64,000 bases of DNA, taken from the NCBI GenBank assembly GCA_945907755.1, contig CAMDTN010000001.1, positions 1 to 64,000 on the forward strand, given 5' to 3'. Of the stretch, positions 7,784 through 16,835 are shown in pieces. How positions within the stretch are numbered: position 1 is the stretch's first letter; every line of letters starts with the position of its first letter. The DNA comes from Singulisphaera sp. GP187. Its GTDB lineage: Bacteria; Planctomycetota; GCA-002687715. Made by a program: the position numbers and the translations under genes. The notes under the pieces were generated by a model, which saw only the letters and a list, made by a program, of their open reading frames with translations, made no database searches and was not told where the DNA came from.

Positions 7784-9340
7784 TCAATACGCGCGGGCGA
7801 AGATGACGCGACCGTTGCTGGGTTGGCCTGAGACGGGGTCGGTGCCTGCGGCGCGCATATCTACGGGGCCCGCGGCACTGTCGATGCTGTCGGCCAGAGG
7901 GATGCAACGAATGGTGGCCTTGGTGTCAGCCTTGATTTTTGTTTCGGTGGCCGCTGTGCCGTCCCAGTGCATCAAGAAGAAGCCGCCACCTTCGAGGCGC
8001 GCTTTGAAGTCGTCATAGGAATCGACGCTGTGCGTGTTGGCGGTGCGGAAGGCGCGGGCGCGGTCCAGCAAGGTTTGCTGCTGGCTCGCAAGGCAGCCTT
8101 GCAGCCAGGCACGGTCGAGGCCAGCAGCATCGACAATGTTCTTGGCGCGGTCCACGCGAGTGACCACCACGGCTTTCTTATTCTGCAAATCGCGTGGGCC
8201 CACTTCGATACGCACGGGCACGCCGCGCTGTTCCCAGTGGAAAAATTTATCCGGCGGACGCAGGCCGTCGCGCAAGTCCAGCACAATGCGGCGCCCGTCA
8301 CCGGGCAGCAGCATCGAAACGATTTCTCGGTTGCCCATGGCGTGCGCGGCTTGCTCGCCACCAGCGAGTTGCACCATCAAGGCGCGCGCGTAAGCCAGCA
8401 CCGCTTCGCGCTCTTCGTCTTTGCGATAGATGGGCACGATAGCCACCACCACCGGCGCAATAGCGGGCGGCAGCACCAAACCTTCGTCATCGGAATGCGT
8501 CATGATGACGCCGCCGATGAGCCGCGTGGACACGCCCCAACTCGTCGTCCACACATGTTCGATGCGCTGATCGCGCGTTTGAAACTTGATGTCGAAGGCC
8601 TTGGAGAAGTTCTGCCCGAGGTTGTGACTGGTGCCCGCTTGCAGCGCCTTGCCGTCTTGCATCAGCGCTTCGATGCAATAGGTGTTGTCGGCGCCAGCGA
8701 ATCGTTCCGCCGCGCTCTTCGCGCCTTTCACCACAGGAATGGCCAACACATTTTCGGCAAACTCCTCATACACATCCAACATGCGCCGGGTTTCTTCTTC
8801 GGCTTCCGTGGGCGTCTCGTGAGCGGTGTGCCCTTCTTGCCACAGAAACTCCATGGTGCGCAAGAACAAGCGTGTGCGCATTTCCCAGCGCACCACATTG
8901 GCCCATTGATTGATCAGCAGCGGCAAGTCGCGCCAGCTTTGCACCCACTGCGCATACATGTGCCCGATGATGGTTTCGGAAGTGGGGCGCACGATGAGCG
9001 GCTCTTCGATGGCGCCCTTGGGACGCAGCCCGCCAGCGCCGTCTTGTTCCAGTCCCGAATGAGTGACCACTGCGCATTCCATGGCGAAGCCTTCCACATG
9101 CTTCGCTTCCTTGGCTAAAAAGCTCATCGGGATGAACAACGGGAAGTACGCATTCACATGGCCCGTGGCTTTGAAGCGTGCGTCGAGTTGGTCGCGGATC
9201 AATTCCCAAATGCCGAAACCGTGAGGTTTGATGACCATGCAGCCGCGCACGGGGGAGTGGTCGGCCATGTCACCGGCGGCGATGACATCGAGGTACCACT
9301 GGGAGTAATCCTTGGCGCGGGTCGTGATGTTGGTGGCCAT
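7784..9340 (-). CDS. proS: Prolyl-tRNA synthetase, archaeal/eukaryotic-type (ProS type 3)
   Basis: Class IIa synthetase charging tRNA-Pro, 518 aa from the ATG at 9340 (AAGGA upstream). It has the short 'type 3' architecture: N-terminal DYSQWYLDVIAAGDMAD, motif 1 around HVNAYFPLFIP, motif 2 near RWEMRTRLFLRTMEFLWQEGHTAH, motif 3 near GVSTRLIGGVIMTHSDDEGL, an anticodon-binding domain, and the characteristic C-terminal Tyr (FARAY). The C-terminal domain keeps only one Cys (IRCIPL); the Cys cluster that binds zinc in many type 3 enzymes seems lost. It is divergent from the small membrane protein at 9488. Confidence 0.94.
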   Translation of the reverse strand: MATNITTRAKDYSQWYLDVIAAGDMADHSPVRGCMVIKPHGFGIWELIRDQLDARFKATGHVNAYFPLFIPMSFLAKEAKHVEGFAMECAVVTHSGLEQDGAGGLRPKGAIEEPLIVRPTSETIIGHMYAQWVQSWRDLPLLINQWANVVRWEMRTRLFLRTMEFLWQEGHTAHETPTEAEEETRRMLDVYEEFAENVLAIPVVKGAKSAAERFAGADNTYCIEALMQDGKALQAGTSHNLGQNFSKAFDIKFQTRDQRIEHVWTTSWGVSTRLIGGVIMTHSDDEGLVLPPAIAPVVVAIVPIYRKDEEREAVLAYARALMVQLAGGEQAAHAMGNREIVSMLLPGDGRRIVLDLRDGLRPPDKFFHWEQRGVPVRIEVGPRDLQNKKAVVVTRVDRAKNIVDAAGLDRAWLQGCLASQQQTLLDRARAFRTANTHSVDSYDDFKARLEGGGFFLMHWDGTAATETKIKADTKATIRCIPLADSIDSAAGPVDMRAAGTDPVSGQPSNGRVIFARAY

Positions 9341-9487
9341 GAGCAGTCCGGTCCTTACCGGCGCGCCATGATGCCCGATGGGCGCAGCCCGCAAAAGGCG
9401 CAGCCCCAAACGCCCCCTGCGTGGCACTGTGCGCACTGCCTTCTAAGGCTCATACTGCGGCAGCGGAGCAATCCGCAAGGAGCAGCC

Positions 9488-9946
9488 ATGGACATTCTTC
9501 ACCATGTTCTCAGCGCCGTTGCCGCAGTGGCCGCATTTGGCATCACTGTGGCCATCATTGAAAAGCTCTCGCACAAGTTGATGCCCGCACCGTCGGATCT
9601 GCGCGCGTTGTGCAAGGACAAGGTGCTGATGAAGGCTTCGTCCAAAGGCGACGCAACGGCCCGCGCGACGCTGAAGCGCGCCATCGACGCCATGGGCTTC
9701 AAGCACAAGGGCGTGATTGTGTTGGGCTGGACTTTGGGCGCCGTCGTCGGCAGCAGTGTTGGCGCGCTGCTGAACGAACCATTCGCTCCGCGCATCGCAC
9801 TGCTGGTGGCAGCATTCAACGCCTTCGGCGTGTGGTTTGTGGGGCGCATGCTCCCGCATCCGCGCTGGATGAGCACTTGTGGCTATCTGTTGCCATGGGC
9901 CGCCGCCGTGATGACCGCTTTCGCTTGGACGGGCTGCTTCACTTGA
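9488..9946 (+). CDS. Small membrane protein of unknown function
   Basis: 152-aa product from the ATG at 9488, with AAGGAG eight nt upstream. The longer ORF start at 9158 reads through the proS antisense and is rejected. Predicted membrane segments lie near residues 5-25 (HHVLSAVAAVAAFGITVAII), 76-96, 103-122 and 130-148. A charged cytoplasmic stretch with KASSKGDATARATLKRAID sits between the first and second. I do not recognise a family. It is divergent from proS and separated by about 130 bp from the next gene. Confidence 0.7.
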   Translation: MDILHHVLSAVAAVAAFGITVAIIEKLSHKLMPAPSDLRALCKDKVLMKASSKGDATARATLKRAIDAMGFKHKGVIVLGWTLGAVVGSSVGALLNEPFAPRIALLVAAFNAFGVWFVGRMLPHPRWMSTCGYLLPWAAAVMTAFAWTGCFT

Positions 9947-9997
9947 AAGGGCTGATGTCCACGGCAGTTTGCCGCGAGCGATAGAAGCGCACGCTAT

Positions 9998-10042
9998 TTG
10001 ACATTCGGACTTTGCAGCATGCCGCAGGGTGTAGCCTGCGGC
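9998..10042 (+). promoter_or_regulatory. TTGACA box and 5'-UTR hairpin ahead of the LamG-like gene
   Basis: A consensus -35-like TTGACA lies at 9998-10003, but no good -10 is visible at normal spacing. Downstream, GCCGCAGG-GTGTAG-CCTGCGGC (10021-10042) forms a perfect 8-bp stem with a 6-nt loop, 35 nt before the start codon. No U-tract follows, so it is not a classical terminator. It could be an untranslated-region hairpin. Confidence 0.35.
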
Positions 10043-10076
10043 CTTGTCGGGACATGTGCCCGATCTGGAGGCCGCC

Positions 10077-11188
10077 ATGCTGCTGCGTTTCATGCTTCAA
10101 TGCACTCTTGTTGTCGCGTTTCTTGCAGGCAGCAACTACGCGCAAAGCCTCGTTTTTCACAACACCTTCGGCAGTGATAGCGAGATCCTGAATAGTGTTG
10201 TCGGGCCCGGTCTGAGCTTCGGCAATGTGGCCCGGGAATATGACGCAGGCCTCGGTGGTGGCTGCGTGACGGTCGCGCCGCCCTCCAATGTGTACAACAA
10301 CAACCTCACCATTCTGAACAATCCTGGAGCGCTGCTGAATGCAGAACAAGGCACCATTGCGGTGCGCTACAAAGCGAGAGTGAATCCGCAAGGGGGGCTG
10401 GTGATCGCTTCCACCTTTTCGACGGCAGTTATGGCTTGGGTTCCGGGATTGGCCTCTGGGTTCACAACCCTTGGCTGTCGGGCCAAGCACGCATCTACTT
10501 TAGTATCGACTGCGGCGCGGTTTGGACGGACGTGGTCTCGCTGAGCGACGGCAATCTTGGCGTCAATGTCACAAACCTCGTCGGCACGTGGGTGCATGCG
10601 GTTGCGGTGTGGGATCGGGCTGGCATCGGTGGGTCGGCAGACACCATGCGGCTGTATGTGAACGGGAACCTCGTGGGAAGCTCTGCTGGCACCGCTTGGG
10701 GCACGACTTTTGGCGCACAGGCCGAGATCGGGGGCATGCCTGATTTCGGGAGCTACCGCAAGCTGTACATGGACGACCTCAAGCTCTACTCAAGCGCGAC
10801 TGTTGCTCCGTCGTGCCCAGCTCCAATCCTGAACCTGTCGCAAAGCATAGGGCTCGGATCGCTGCGCGTTGCCAATGTTTGCGGGACGCCCTACGCGGCG
10901 GCCTTTAGCACTTTCACGTTGGATACGGCCAACGCTTTTGGCGGGCTCGGGTCCGGGTGGTTCGGTGGCCTGCACATTTCGTTCTTTGATGTCTTTGCAC
11001 AGTGGAGCATGCAAGCTCCGCCGTTCTTTGACACGCTGAACGCCAGTGGCGCTTCGAGCTTCGATTTTCCGGCCGGGACTTTCACCGCTGCCACGGGGCT
11101 CACGATTTACGGTGTCACCGCCGTCCTGCATCCGCTGAGCGGCGCGCTCATCGGGTTCTCTTACCCATTGGCCTACACCTTCCCGTGA
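10077..11188 (+). pseudogene. Secreted LamG/concanavalin-like protein, interrupted by a -1 frameshift
   Basis: The start at 10077 (GGAGG six nt upstream) gives MLLRFMLQCTLVVAFLAGSNYAQ, a signal peptide. The first frame is open to 10544 and the second from about 10418 to 11188. Sense switches at the T-run in CCACCTTTTCGAC (10413-10423). Adding one T would join STFF to DGSYGLGSGIGLWVH, giving a continuous ~370-aa product. The joined protein has a LamG-like jelly-roll (WVHAVAVWDRA, MRLYVNGNLVGS, YMDDLKLYS) and a C-terminal ~110-residue beta domain ending YPLAYTFP. The break is either a real frameshift or a homopolymer error. Confidence 0.72.
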
Positions 11189-11193
11189 TGGTG

Positions 11194-11214
11194 GGCGCTC
11201 GCAATGCGAGCGCC
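11194..11214 (+). terminator. Perfect hairpin after the LamG-like gene (weak terminator)
   Basis: GGCGCTCGC-AAT-GCGAGCGCC, a 9-bp perfect stem five nt after the stop codon at 11188. No T-tract follows, so intrinsic termination is uncertain. It may serve as a 3'-end stabilising hairpin. Confidence 0.4.
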
Positions 11215-11312
11215 ATGGAGTCACCTTCCCGCATCCACCGCGTTGATTGACGCAACGCGACGGATCGCGCAACCTGTCTGCGCGGGGCACAGCAGCCTGC
11301 GCGGAGTTCGTC

Positions 11313-12833
11313 ATGCCCCAGTACGGTTTCGTTATCGATCAACGCAAGTGCATCGGCTGTCACGCTTGCACCGTGGCCTGCAAAGCCGAGAACGAAGTGC
11401 CCGTGGGCAGCTTCCGCACTTGGGTGAAGTATGTCGAGAAGGGCACATTCCCCTCAGTGAAGCGCCACTTCGCGGTGTTGCGCTGCAACCACTGCGACGA
11501 AGCGCCGTGTGTCGAAATCTGTCCGGTGACCGCGCTGCACAAGCGCCCAGATGCCATCGTGGATTTGGACCGCGACGCTTGCATCGGCTGCCGCGCCTGC
11601 ATGCAGGCCTGCCCTTATGACGCGCTGTACTTGAACGAAGACACCGGCACCGCCGAGAAGTGCCACTACTGTGCTCACCGTACAGAGCGCGGCTTAGAGC
11701 CCGCCTGCGTCGTGGTTTGTCCCGAGCACGCCATTATTGCCGGCGATGTTTCCGACCCGTCTACAGAGATCGCGCACCACATTGCCACGCAGCCAACGCA
11801 GCAGCGGCGCTTGGAAAAGGGCACCAAACCGCGCGTCTGGTACACGGGCGCACTGGATGAAGCGCTGCAACCAGGCGCAGCGCTGGAACAGAGCATGTAC
11901 CTGTGGTCGGACCGCGCCGAACCGCCGCGCCCTGTTCCGCCAGGCTTCGAGCCGCCGCCAGATCTGATCGCAGCGCTGGATGTGCCGCATCCGCCTTCGT
12001 GGGGCTGGCATGTGTGGCTGTACTTGCTGACCAAGAACATCGCCGCTGGTGCGATGTTGGTTGCGCCGCTGCTGCCGTTCCTTGGCCGCGCGCCCGATGA
12101 AAGTTCGTTGCTGCGTTTGCTGCCCGAAGCAGTTGCGTTGGCTTTCCTTGGCCTCACGACTGTGTTGTTGGTCATCGACCTTGGCCGCCCCGAACGCTTC
12201 TTGTACATCTTGACGCGGCCCAACTGGAACTCGTGGTTGGTGAAGGGCACTTGGATATTGATGGGCTTTGGCCTGCTGACCACACTGTCGTTGGCGTTGC
12301 GCTTGTTCGACATGCCCGCCGCTGCCGATGTGGTGCGCTGGGCCAATGTGCCTTTGGCCGTGTTCGCGTCGGGTTACACCGCATTCTTGTTCGCGCAGTG
12401 CAAGGGCCGCGATTTGTGGTTGGAGAAGGGCCTGTTCTGGCACCTGATTCTGCAAGCGCTGCTCAGCGGTGCTGCGCTACCTCTGTTCTTGGCGAAGGCC
12501 GCAACTTCCGAAGGCATCAAGGTGCCCGCGCCGGTGTTCTTTACACTGCTGGCGGTGCTCAACGTCATTTGGCTCCGCTTCCACACGCGCATGATGCACA
12601 GCGACCCAGTGGCGCGGCGCGCCCACGCGCAGTTGCGTGCAACAGGTGCCCCCGGCTTGACTGTGTTGCTGTTCTACGGTGCCGCCTTGTGTGCGCTGCT
12701 GCCGGGATTGATCACCACAGCGCAACTGGATTCTGTGTGGCTGAGCACCGCGGCGGCGATCTTCGCCCTCGGCGGGCTGACTCTGTACGAGCGCGCCTTC
12801 ATCAAGGTCGGTCAGGAGATTCCGAACTCATGA
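11313..12833 (+). CDS. Fused four-cluster ferredoxin subunit and NrfD/PsrC membrane subunit of a molybdo-oxidoreductase
   Basis: 506-aa protein from the ATG at 11313 (GGAG seven nt upstream). Residues 1-~170 are a PsrB/NrfC-type electron-transfer domain with four [4Fe-4S] motifs: CIGCHACTVACK, CNHCDEAPCVEICP, CIGCRACMQACP and CHYC...CVVVCP. After a linker, residues ~230-500 hold eight hydrophobic segments typical of NrfD/PsrC quinone-interacting subunits, starting WGWHVWLYLLTKNIAAG. In most relatives these are two proteins; here they are one chain, which makes the B:C ratio 1:1. It overlaps the catalytic gene by ATGA and so forms an operon with it. There is no Tat or Sec leader on the Fe-S part, suggesting a cytoplasm-facing complex. 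Confidence 0.88.
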   Translation: MPQYGFVIDQRKCIGCHACTVACKAENEVPVGSFRTWVKYVEKGTFPSVKRHFAVLRCNHCDEAPCVEICPVTALHKRPDAIVDLDRDACIGCRACMQACPYDALYLNEDTGTAEKCHYCAHRTERGLEPACVVVCPEHAIIAGDVSDPSTEIAHHIATQPTQQRRLEKGTKPRVWYTGALDEALQPGAALEQSMYLWSDRAEPPRPVPPGFEPPPDLIAALDVPHPPSWGWHVWLYLLTKNIAAGAMLVAPLLPFLGRAPDESSLLRLLPEAVALAFLGLTTVLLVIDLGRPERFLYILTRPNWNSWLVKGTWILMGFGLLTTLSLALRLFDMPAAADVVRWANVPLAVFASGYTAFLFAQCKGRDLWLEKGLFWHLILQALLSGAALPLFLAKAATSEGIKVPAPVFFTLLAVLNVIWLRFHTRMMHSDPVARRAHAQLRATGAPGLTVLLFYGAALCALLPGLITTAQLDSVWLSTAAAIFALGGLTLYERAFIKVGQEIPNS

Positions 12834-15688
12834 GCGCCGCACCTAATGATCCCCGCACCGCTGGCATGACTAACGCCGACATCGCACCTTCGGGCGAACA
12901 GTGGCAAGTGCGCGACCTTGCCACCTTCCCACCCATGGAGCGCTGGGACGATTGGGTGGAATACGACGCGAAAGCGTGGCCGCGCAAAGTGGACAAGCAC
13001 TACCGCCTCGTGCCCACCACTTGCTTCAACTGCGAAGCCGCGTGCGGGCTCGTGGCCTGGATCGACAAAGAAACCAATCGCATCCGCAAGTTGGAAGGCA
13101 ACCCGCATCACCCGGCGTCGCGCGGGCGCAATTGCGCCAAGGGCCCAGCCACGCTGAATCAGATTGATGACCCCGAGCGCATTCTGTATCCGCTGAAACG
13201 CAGTGGGCCTCGCGGCACGGGGCAGTACGAGCGCACCACTTGGGATGAGGTCATCGGCACTCTCGCGCCGCGCATTCGCAAGGCGTTGCAAGAAGGCCGC
13301 CGCACTGAAGTGATGTATCACGTTGGCCGCCCGGGCCACGACGGCTACATGGACCGCGTGCTGCAAAGCTGGGGCGTCGATGGGCATAACTCGCACACCA
13401 ATGTGTGCAGCGCAGCGGCGCGCTTGGGCTATGCCTTGTGGAGCGGCATGGACCGTCCCTCGCCAGACCACGCGCGCGCGAAGTTCATCTTGCTCATTTC
13501 GTCGCACTTGGAGACGGGGCACTATTTCAACCCGCACGCGCAGCGCATCATCGAAGGCATGATGGCTGGGGCGAAGGTGCTCACCATTGATACGCGCCTT
13601 TCCAATACCGCGAGCATGTCCACTTGGTGGCTGGCGCCGCAGCCGGGCACCGAAGCCGCGCTGCTGCTGGCTTTCGCGCATGTCATGGTGAAAGAGAAAC
13701 TGCACGACAGCGAGTTCGTGAAGCAGTGGCTGAATTGGCGCGAATATTTGGACGCGAAGCACCCGCAGGGGCCGCGCACTTACGAAGCCTTCGAAGCGCA
13801 GATGATTGCGCACCTATCGAAGTTCTCGCCGGAGTGGGCTGCCGCCGAGTGCGGTGTGCCCGCTTCGCGCATCGTGGAACTCGCGCGCGAAATCGCCAAA
13901 GCCCGTGGCGCGTTGGCGGCGCATGTGTGGCGCGCAGCAGCAGCCGGGCACTTGGGTGGCTGGCAAGTGGCACGCTGCATGCAGTTCTTGTGCGTGTTGA
14001 CTGCTTCAGTGAACACCGCTGGCGGCACGCACCTCGCGCCCACCAACAAGTTTGTGCCCGCGCCTTTCAAGAAGCCACGCCCACAAGAAGTGTGGAGCGA
14101 ATTGCTGTACCCCGAGGAATATCCGTTCTCGCACCACGAGTTGTCGTTCCTGCTGCCGCACTTCTTGAAGGAGGGGCGCGGCAAGTTGGACACCTATTTC
14201 ACGCGGGTCTACAACCCGGTGTGGACCAACCCCGACGGCGGTTCATGGATGGAAGTGCTGAAGGACGAGAAGTTAGTGGGCCTGCATGTGGCCATGACAC
14301 CCACTTGGAGCGAGACGGCGATTTTTGCCGACTATGTGCTGCCGATGGGCCACGGCGCGGAACGCCACGACATCCAGAGCCAAGAAACTCATGCGGCACG
14401 CTGGATTGCTTTTCGTCAGCCGGTGTTGCGCGTGCATCGCGAGCGCAACGGCGAAAAGATCGAGTGGACTTATCAGGCCAACCCTGGCGAAGTCTGGGAA
14501 GAAGACGAGTTCTGGATTCGCTTGTCGTGGGCTATCGATGCAGATGGCAGCTTGGGGATCCGCCCCATGTTCGAATCGCCGTACCGCGCGGGGCAGTGCA
14601 TCACAGTGGAGGAGTACTACCGCTGGATCTTCGAGAACAGCGTGCCCGGCCTGCCCGCTGCTGCTGCGGCGCAGTCTCTGAGCCCGTTGGAATACATGCG
14701 CCGCTATGGCGCGTTTTTGGTGCAAGAAGAAGTCGGCGAAGTGTTCCGCGAGCGCGTGGACACTACGGGCGCAACGCTGGACGAAGCGAGCGGGGCGTGG
14801 AAGCGCGGCGGCCAAGTGGTGGCCATCGATGTCGCGGGCACGCCCTGCGCCGGTTTTCGCACGCCCACCAAGCGGCTGGAGTATTGGTCGCCTACGGTGG
14901 AAGAGTGGGGCTACGGCGAAGCCAACGCGCTGCCGAATTACATCGAGAGCCATGTGCATCCGAAGCACTTGAACAAGGATGCTGGCGAATTTGTGTTGCT
15001 GCCGAATTTTCGGTTGCCCACGCTGATCCACACACGAAGCGGCAACGCCAAGTGGCTTTACGAATTGTCGAATAGCAACCCGGTGTGGGTGCACCCGGAA
15101 GACGCGTGGAGCTTGGGCGTGCGCACCGGCGATCTTGTGCGCATCACCACGCGCATCGGGCACTTCGTGAACAAGGTGTGGGTGTCTGAAGGCATTCGGC
15201 CTGGCGTGGTTGCGTGCTCGCATCACTTGGGGCGCTGGCGTTTGCCCGGCGCTGCTGCAGGCTCTGACGGCGGCGGGTCCAACACGAGCCCCGGTGTGGA
15301 TCGTTGGTCGTCAGCGTTGGTTGCGTTGCATGTCGACAGCAAAGAGCTAGTGATGAAGCGCCTCGAAGACATCAAGCCGTTCAAGTCATCAGATCCCGAT
15401 TCGAAGCGCGTGTGGTGGACCGATGGTGGCGTCCACCAGAACCTCACCTTTCCAGTGCAGCCCGACCCAATCAGTGGCATGCACTGTTGGCACCAGAAGG
15501 TCAAGGTCGAGAAGGGCCGCAAGGGCGACCGCTATGGCGACATTCATGTGAACCTCGAGAGTTCGATGGCTATTTACCGCGAATGGTTGGGGCTAGCGCG
15601 TAAAGGCTCTGGTCCCGAGGGGTTGCGTCGTCCGTTGTGGTTCTCCCGGGCCGTGGCTCCTGCTCCGGCAGCATGGAAAAAGCCCTGA
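12830..15688 (+). CDS. Molybdopterin (bis-MGD) oxidoreductase catalytic subunit, SoeA/PsrA-like
   Basis: 952-aa catalytic subunit from the ATG at 12830, overlapping the upstream gene by 4 nt. An N-terminal [4Fe-4S] motif CFNCEAACG is completed by Cys in GRNCAKGPA. A Cys in HTNVCSAAARLGYALW is the probable Mo ligand. The dinucleotide-binding domain includes WSETAIFADYVLP, and the C-terminal cap includes GVRTGDLVRI. There is no twin-arginine leader, so it should act in the cytoplasm. Cytoplasmic orientation, size and partners resemble sulfite dehydrogenase SoeABC. Polysulfide/tetrathionate/arsenate enzymes are alternatives, though those are usually exported. The substrate is inferred, not shown. 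Confidence 0.85.
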   Translation: MSAAPNDPRTAGMTNADIAPSGEQWQVRDLATFPPMERWDDWVEYDAKAWPRKVDKHYRLVPTTCFNCEAACGLVAWIDKETNRIRKLEGNPHHPASRGRNCAKGPATLNQIDDPERILYPLKRSGPRGTGQYERTTWDEVIGTLAPRIRKALQEGRRTEVMYHVGRPGHDGYMDRVLQSWGVDGHNSHTNVCSAAARLGYALWSGMDRPSPDHARAKFILLISSHLETGHYFNPHAQRIIEGMMAGAKVLTIDTRLSNTASMSTWWLAPQPGTEAALLLAFAHVMVKEKLHDSEFVKQWLNWREYLDAKHPQGPRTYEAFEAQMIAHLSKFSPEWAAAECGVPASRIVELAREIAKARGALAAHVWRAAAAGHLGGWQVARCMQFLCVLTASVNTAGGTHLAPTNKFVPAPFKKPRPQEVWSELLYPEEYPFSHHELSFLLPHFLKEGRGKLDTYFTRVYNPVWTNPDGGSWMEVLKDEKLVGLHVAMTPTWSETAIFADYVLPMGHGAERHDIQSQETHAARWIAFRQPVLRVHRERNGEKIEWTYQANPGEVWEEDEFWIRLSWAIDADGSLGIRPMFESPYRAGQCITVEEYYRWIFENSVPGLPAAAAAQSLSPLEYMRRYGAFLVQEEVGEVFRERVDTTGATLDEASGAWKRGGQVVAIDVAGTPCAGFRTPTKRLEYWSPTVEEWGYGEANALPNYIESHVHPKHLNKDAGEFVLLPNFRLPTLIHTRSGNAKWLYELSNSNPVWVHPEDAWSLGVRTGDLVRITTRIGHFVNKVWVSEGIRPGVVACSHHLGRWRLPGAAAGSDGGGSNTSPGVDRWSSALVALHVDSKELVMKRLEDIKPFKSSDPDSKRVWWTDGGVHQNLTFPVQPDPISGMHCWHQKVKVEKGRKGDRYGDIHVNLESSMAIYREWLGLARKGSGPEGLRRPLWFSRAVAPAPAAWKKP

Positions 15689-15800
15689 TTCCTGAGGGTG
15701 CCAACACGATGAGGCGGGGTATTGCCTGCAGGTGTATGCTGGTGCCGCTCCGCATGTGGGACATCTGCCCTTTCAAGTAGAGCAAGAAAAGGAACCAAGC

Positions 15801-16835
15801 ATGAAACCAACGAAGGTGTTGCTCGCGGCTGTGGTCGCTGGCTTCTTCGCGAATCTCGCTGCGGCTCAAGCGCCGCAAAGTGAGACCATCGCGTTCAGTC
15901 ACAAGATCCCTACCAAGTGGGAGTATGTGCTCCCTAGGGAGACTTGGACTCCTGTCAGCAATGGAATCAACATCGCGCATGCAGGCGGAGCCGCCTTCGC
16001 TGCGGAGGTGCAAGGTTCCGCACTCGCGGTTGACACCAACGGCGACGGCAAGGTGGACGACAAGGCTAAGGGCATCAGCGCGGAACTCGCGTTGAAGGCC
16101 AAGAGCATTGATGGTCGCACCTTGAACTACGGCATCCGCCTCGTCAAGACGGGCGAAGCGTGGAGCTATGCCGCAGGCGGCGCCATGGTGGGCAAGGCCC
16201 GTGGCGAAACCATCGCTGTGATCGATCAGAACAACAACGGCAACTACAACGACTACGGCACTGATGCCATGGTGGTCGGTGGTGGTGAAGCTGCTGCGTT
16301 CTTGTCGCGCGTGGTGAATCTCGGTGGCGACCTGTTCAACTTCGAGATCAACGCTGACGGCAGCTCTGCAACGCTCACCGCATGGGAAGGCGAAGCAGGC
16401 GTGCTGGATGTGCGCAAGGGTTTCGAAGGCAAGGGTGACATCAAGGCTGTGGTCGTTTCCAACGAACGCGGCGATGTGTCATTCAATGCAGCGAGCACGA
16501 AGAAGGGCCTGAAGATTCCTGCGGGTAACTGGGTCATCACCAGCGGCCTCGTCAGCCAAGGCAGCGAAAGCGTGCGCCTGGCGCAAGGCAACATGGCAGC
16601 GATTGCTGTGTCTAAGGACGCCAACACCGAGATGTCTTGGGGCGGACCGATCAGCATCGACTTCCAGTACGCCATCAACGGCGACAAGCTGACGGTGCCC
16701 TACAACTTGAAGTATTACGGGCGCAGCGGCGAGGAATATCGTGAATTCCTGCCCGATGCGACTAGCCCGCAAATCGTGGTGATGGACAAGAAGAAGCGCA
16801 TCTTGCTGAGCACCAGCCGCTTCCCCGGCTGTTGA
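15801..16835 (+). CDS. Secreted protein of unknown function; frame continues past its UGA
   Basis: 344 aa to the first stop, starting at the ATG at 15801 (AAAAGGAA upstream) with a signal peptide (VLLAAVVAGFFANLAAAQA). Asp-rich loops DTNGDGKVDD and DQNNNGNYND resemble calcium-binding or dockerin/EF-hand-type loops. The C-terminal ~60 residues look like a beta-sandwich (VPYNLKYYGRSGEEYREF, PQIVVMDKKKRILLSTS). The conventional stop is a UGA directly after FPGC, but the frame stays open to 17009. See the separate extension and hairpin entries. No family is recognised. It is preceded by a ~110-bp gap after the molybdo-enzyme operon, so it may have its own promoter. Confidence 0.75.
   Translation: MKPTKVLLAAVVAGFFANLAAAQAPQSETIAFSHKIPTKWEYVLPRETWTPVSNGINIAHAGGAAFAAEVQGSALAVDTNGDGKVDDKAKGISAELALKAKSIDGRTLNYGIRLVKTGEAWSYAAGGAMVGKARGETIAVIDQNNNGNYNDYGTDAMVVGGGEAAAFLSRVVNLGGDLFNFEINADGSSATLTAWEGEAGVLDVRKGFEGKGDIKAVVVSNERGDVSFNAASTKKGLKIPAGNWVITSGLVSQGSESVRLAQGNMAAIAVSKDANTEMSWGGPISIDFQYAINGDKLTVPYNLKYYGRSGEEYREFLPDATSPQIVVMDKKKRILLSTSRFPGC

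Noticed and set aside
7967-9118. 383-aa plus-strand ORF inside proS
   Set aside because: Antisense to a full-length conserved synthetase; no family features.
12233-12829. Long N-terminal extension of the molybdo-enzyme ORF (1151 aa)
   Set aside because: It overlaps the Fe-S/NrfD gene in another frame and is arginine/cysteine-rich shadow. The ATG at 12830 overlaps the upstream stop cleanly and starts the conserved protein.
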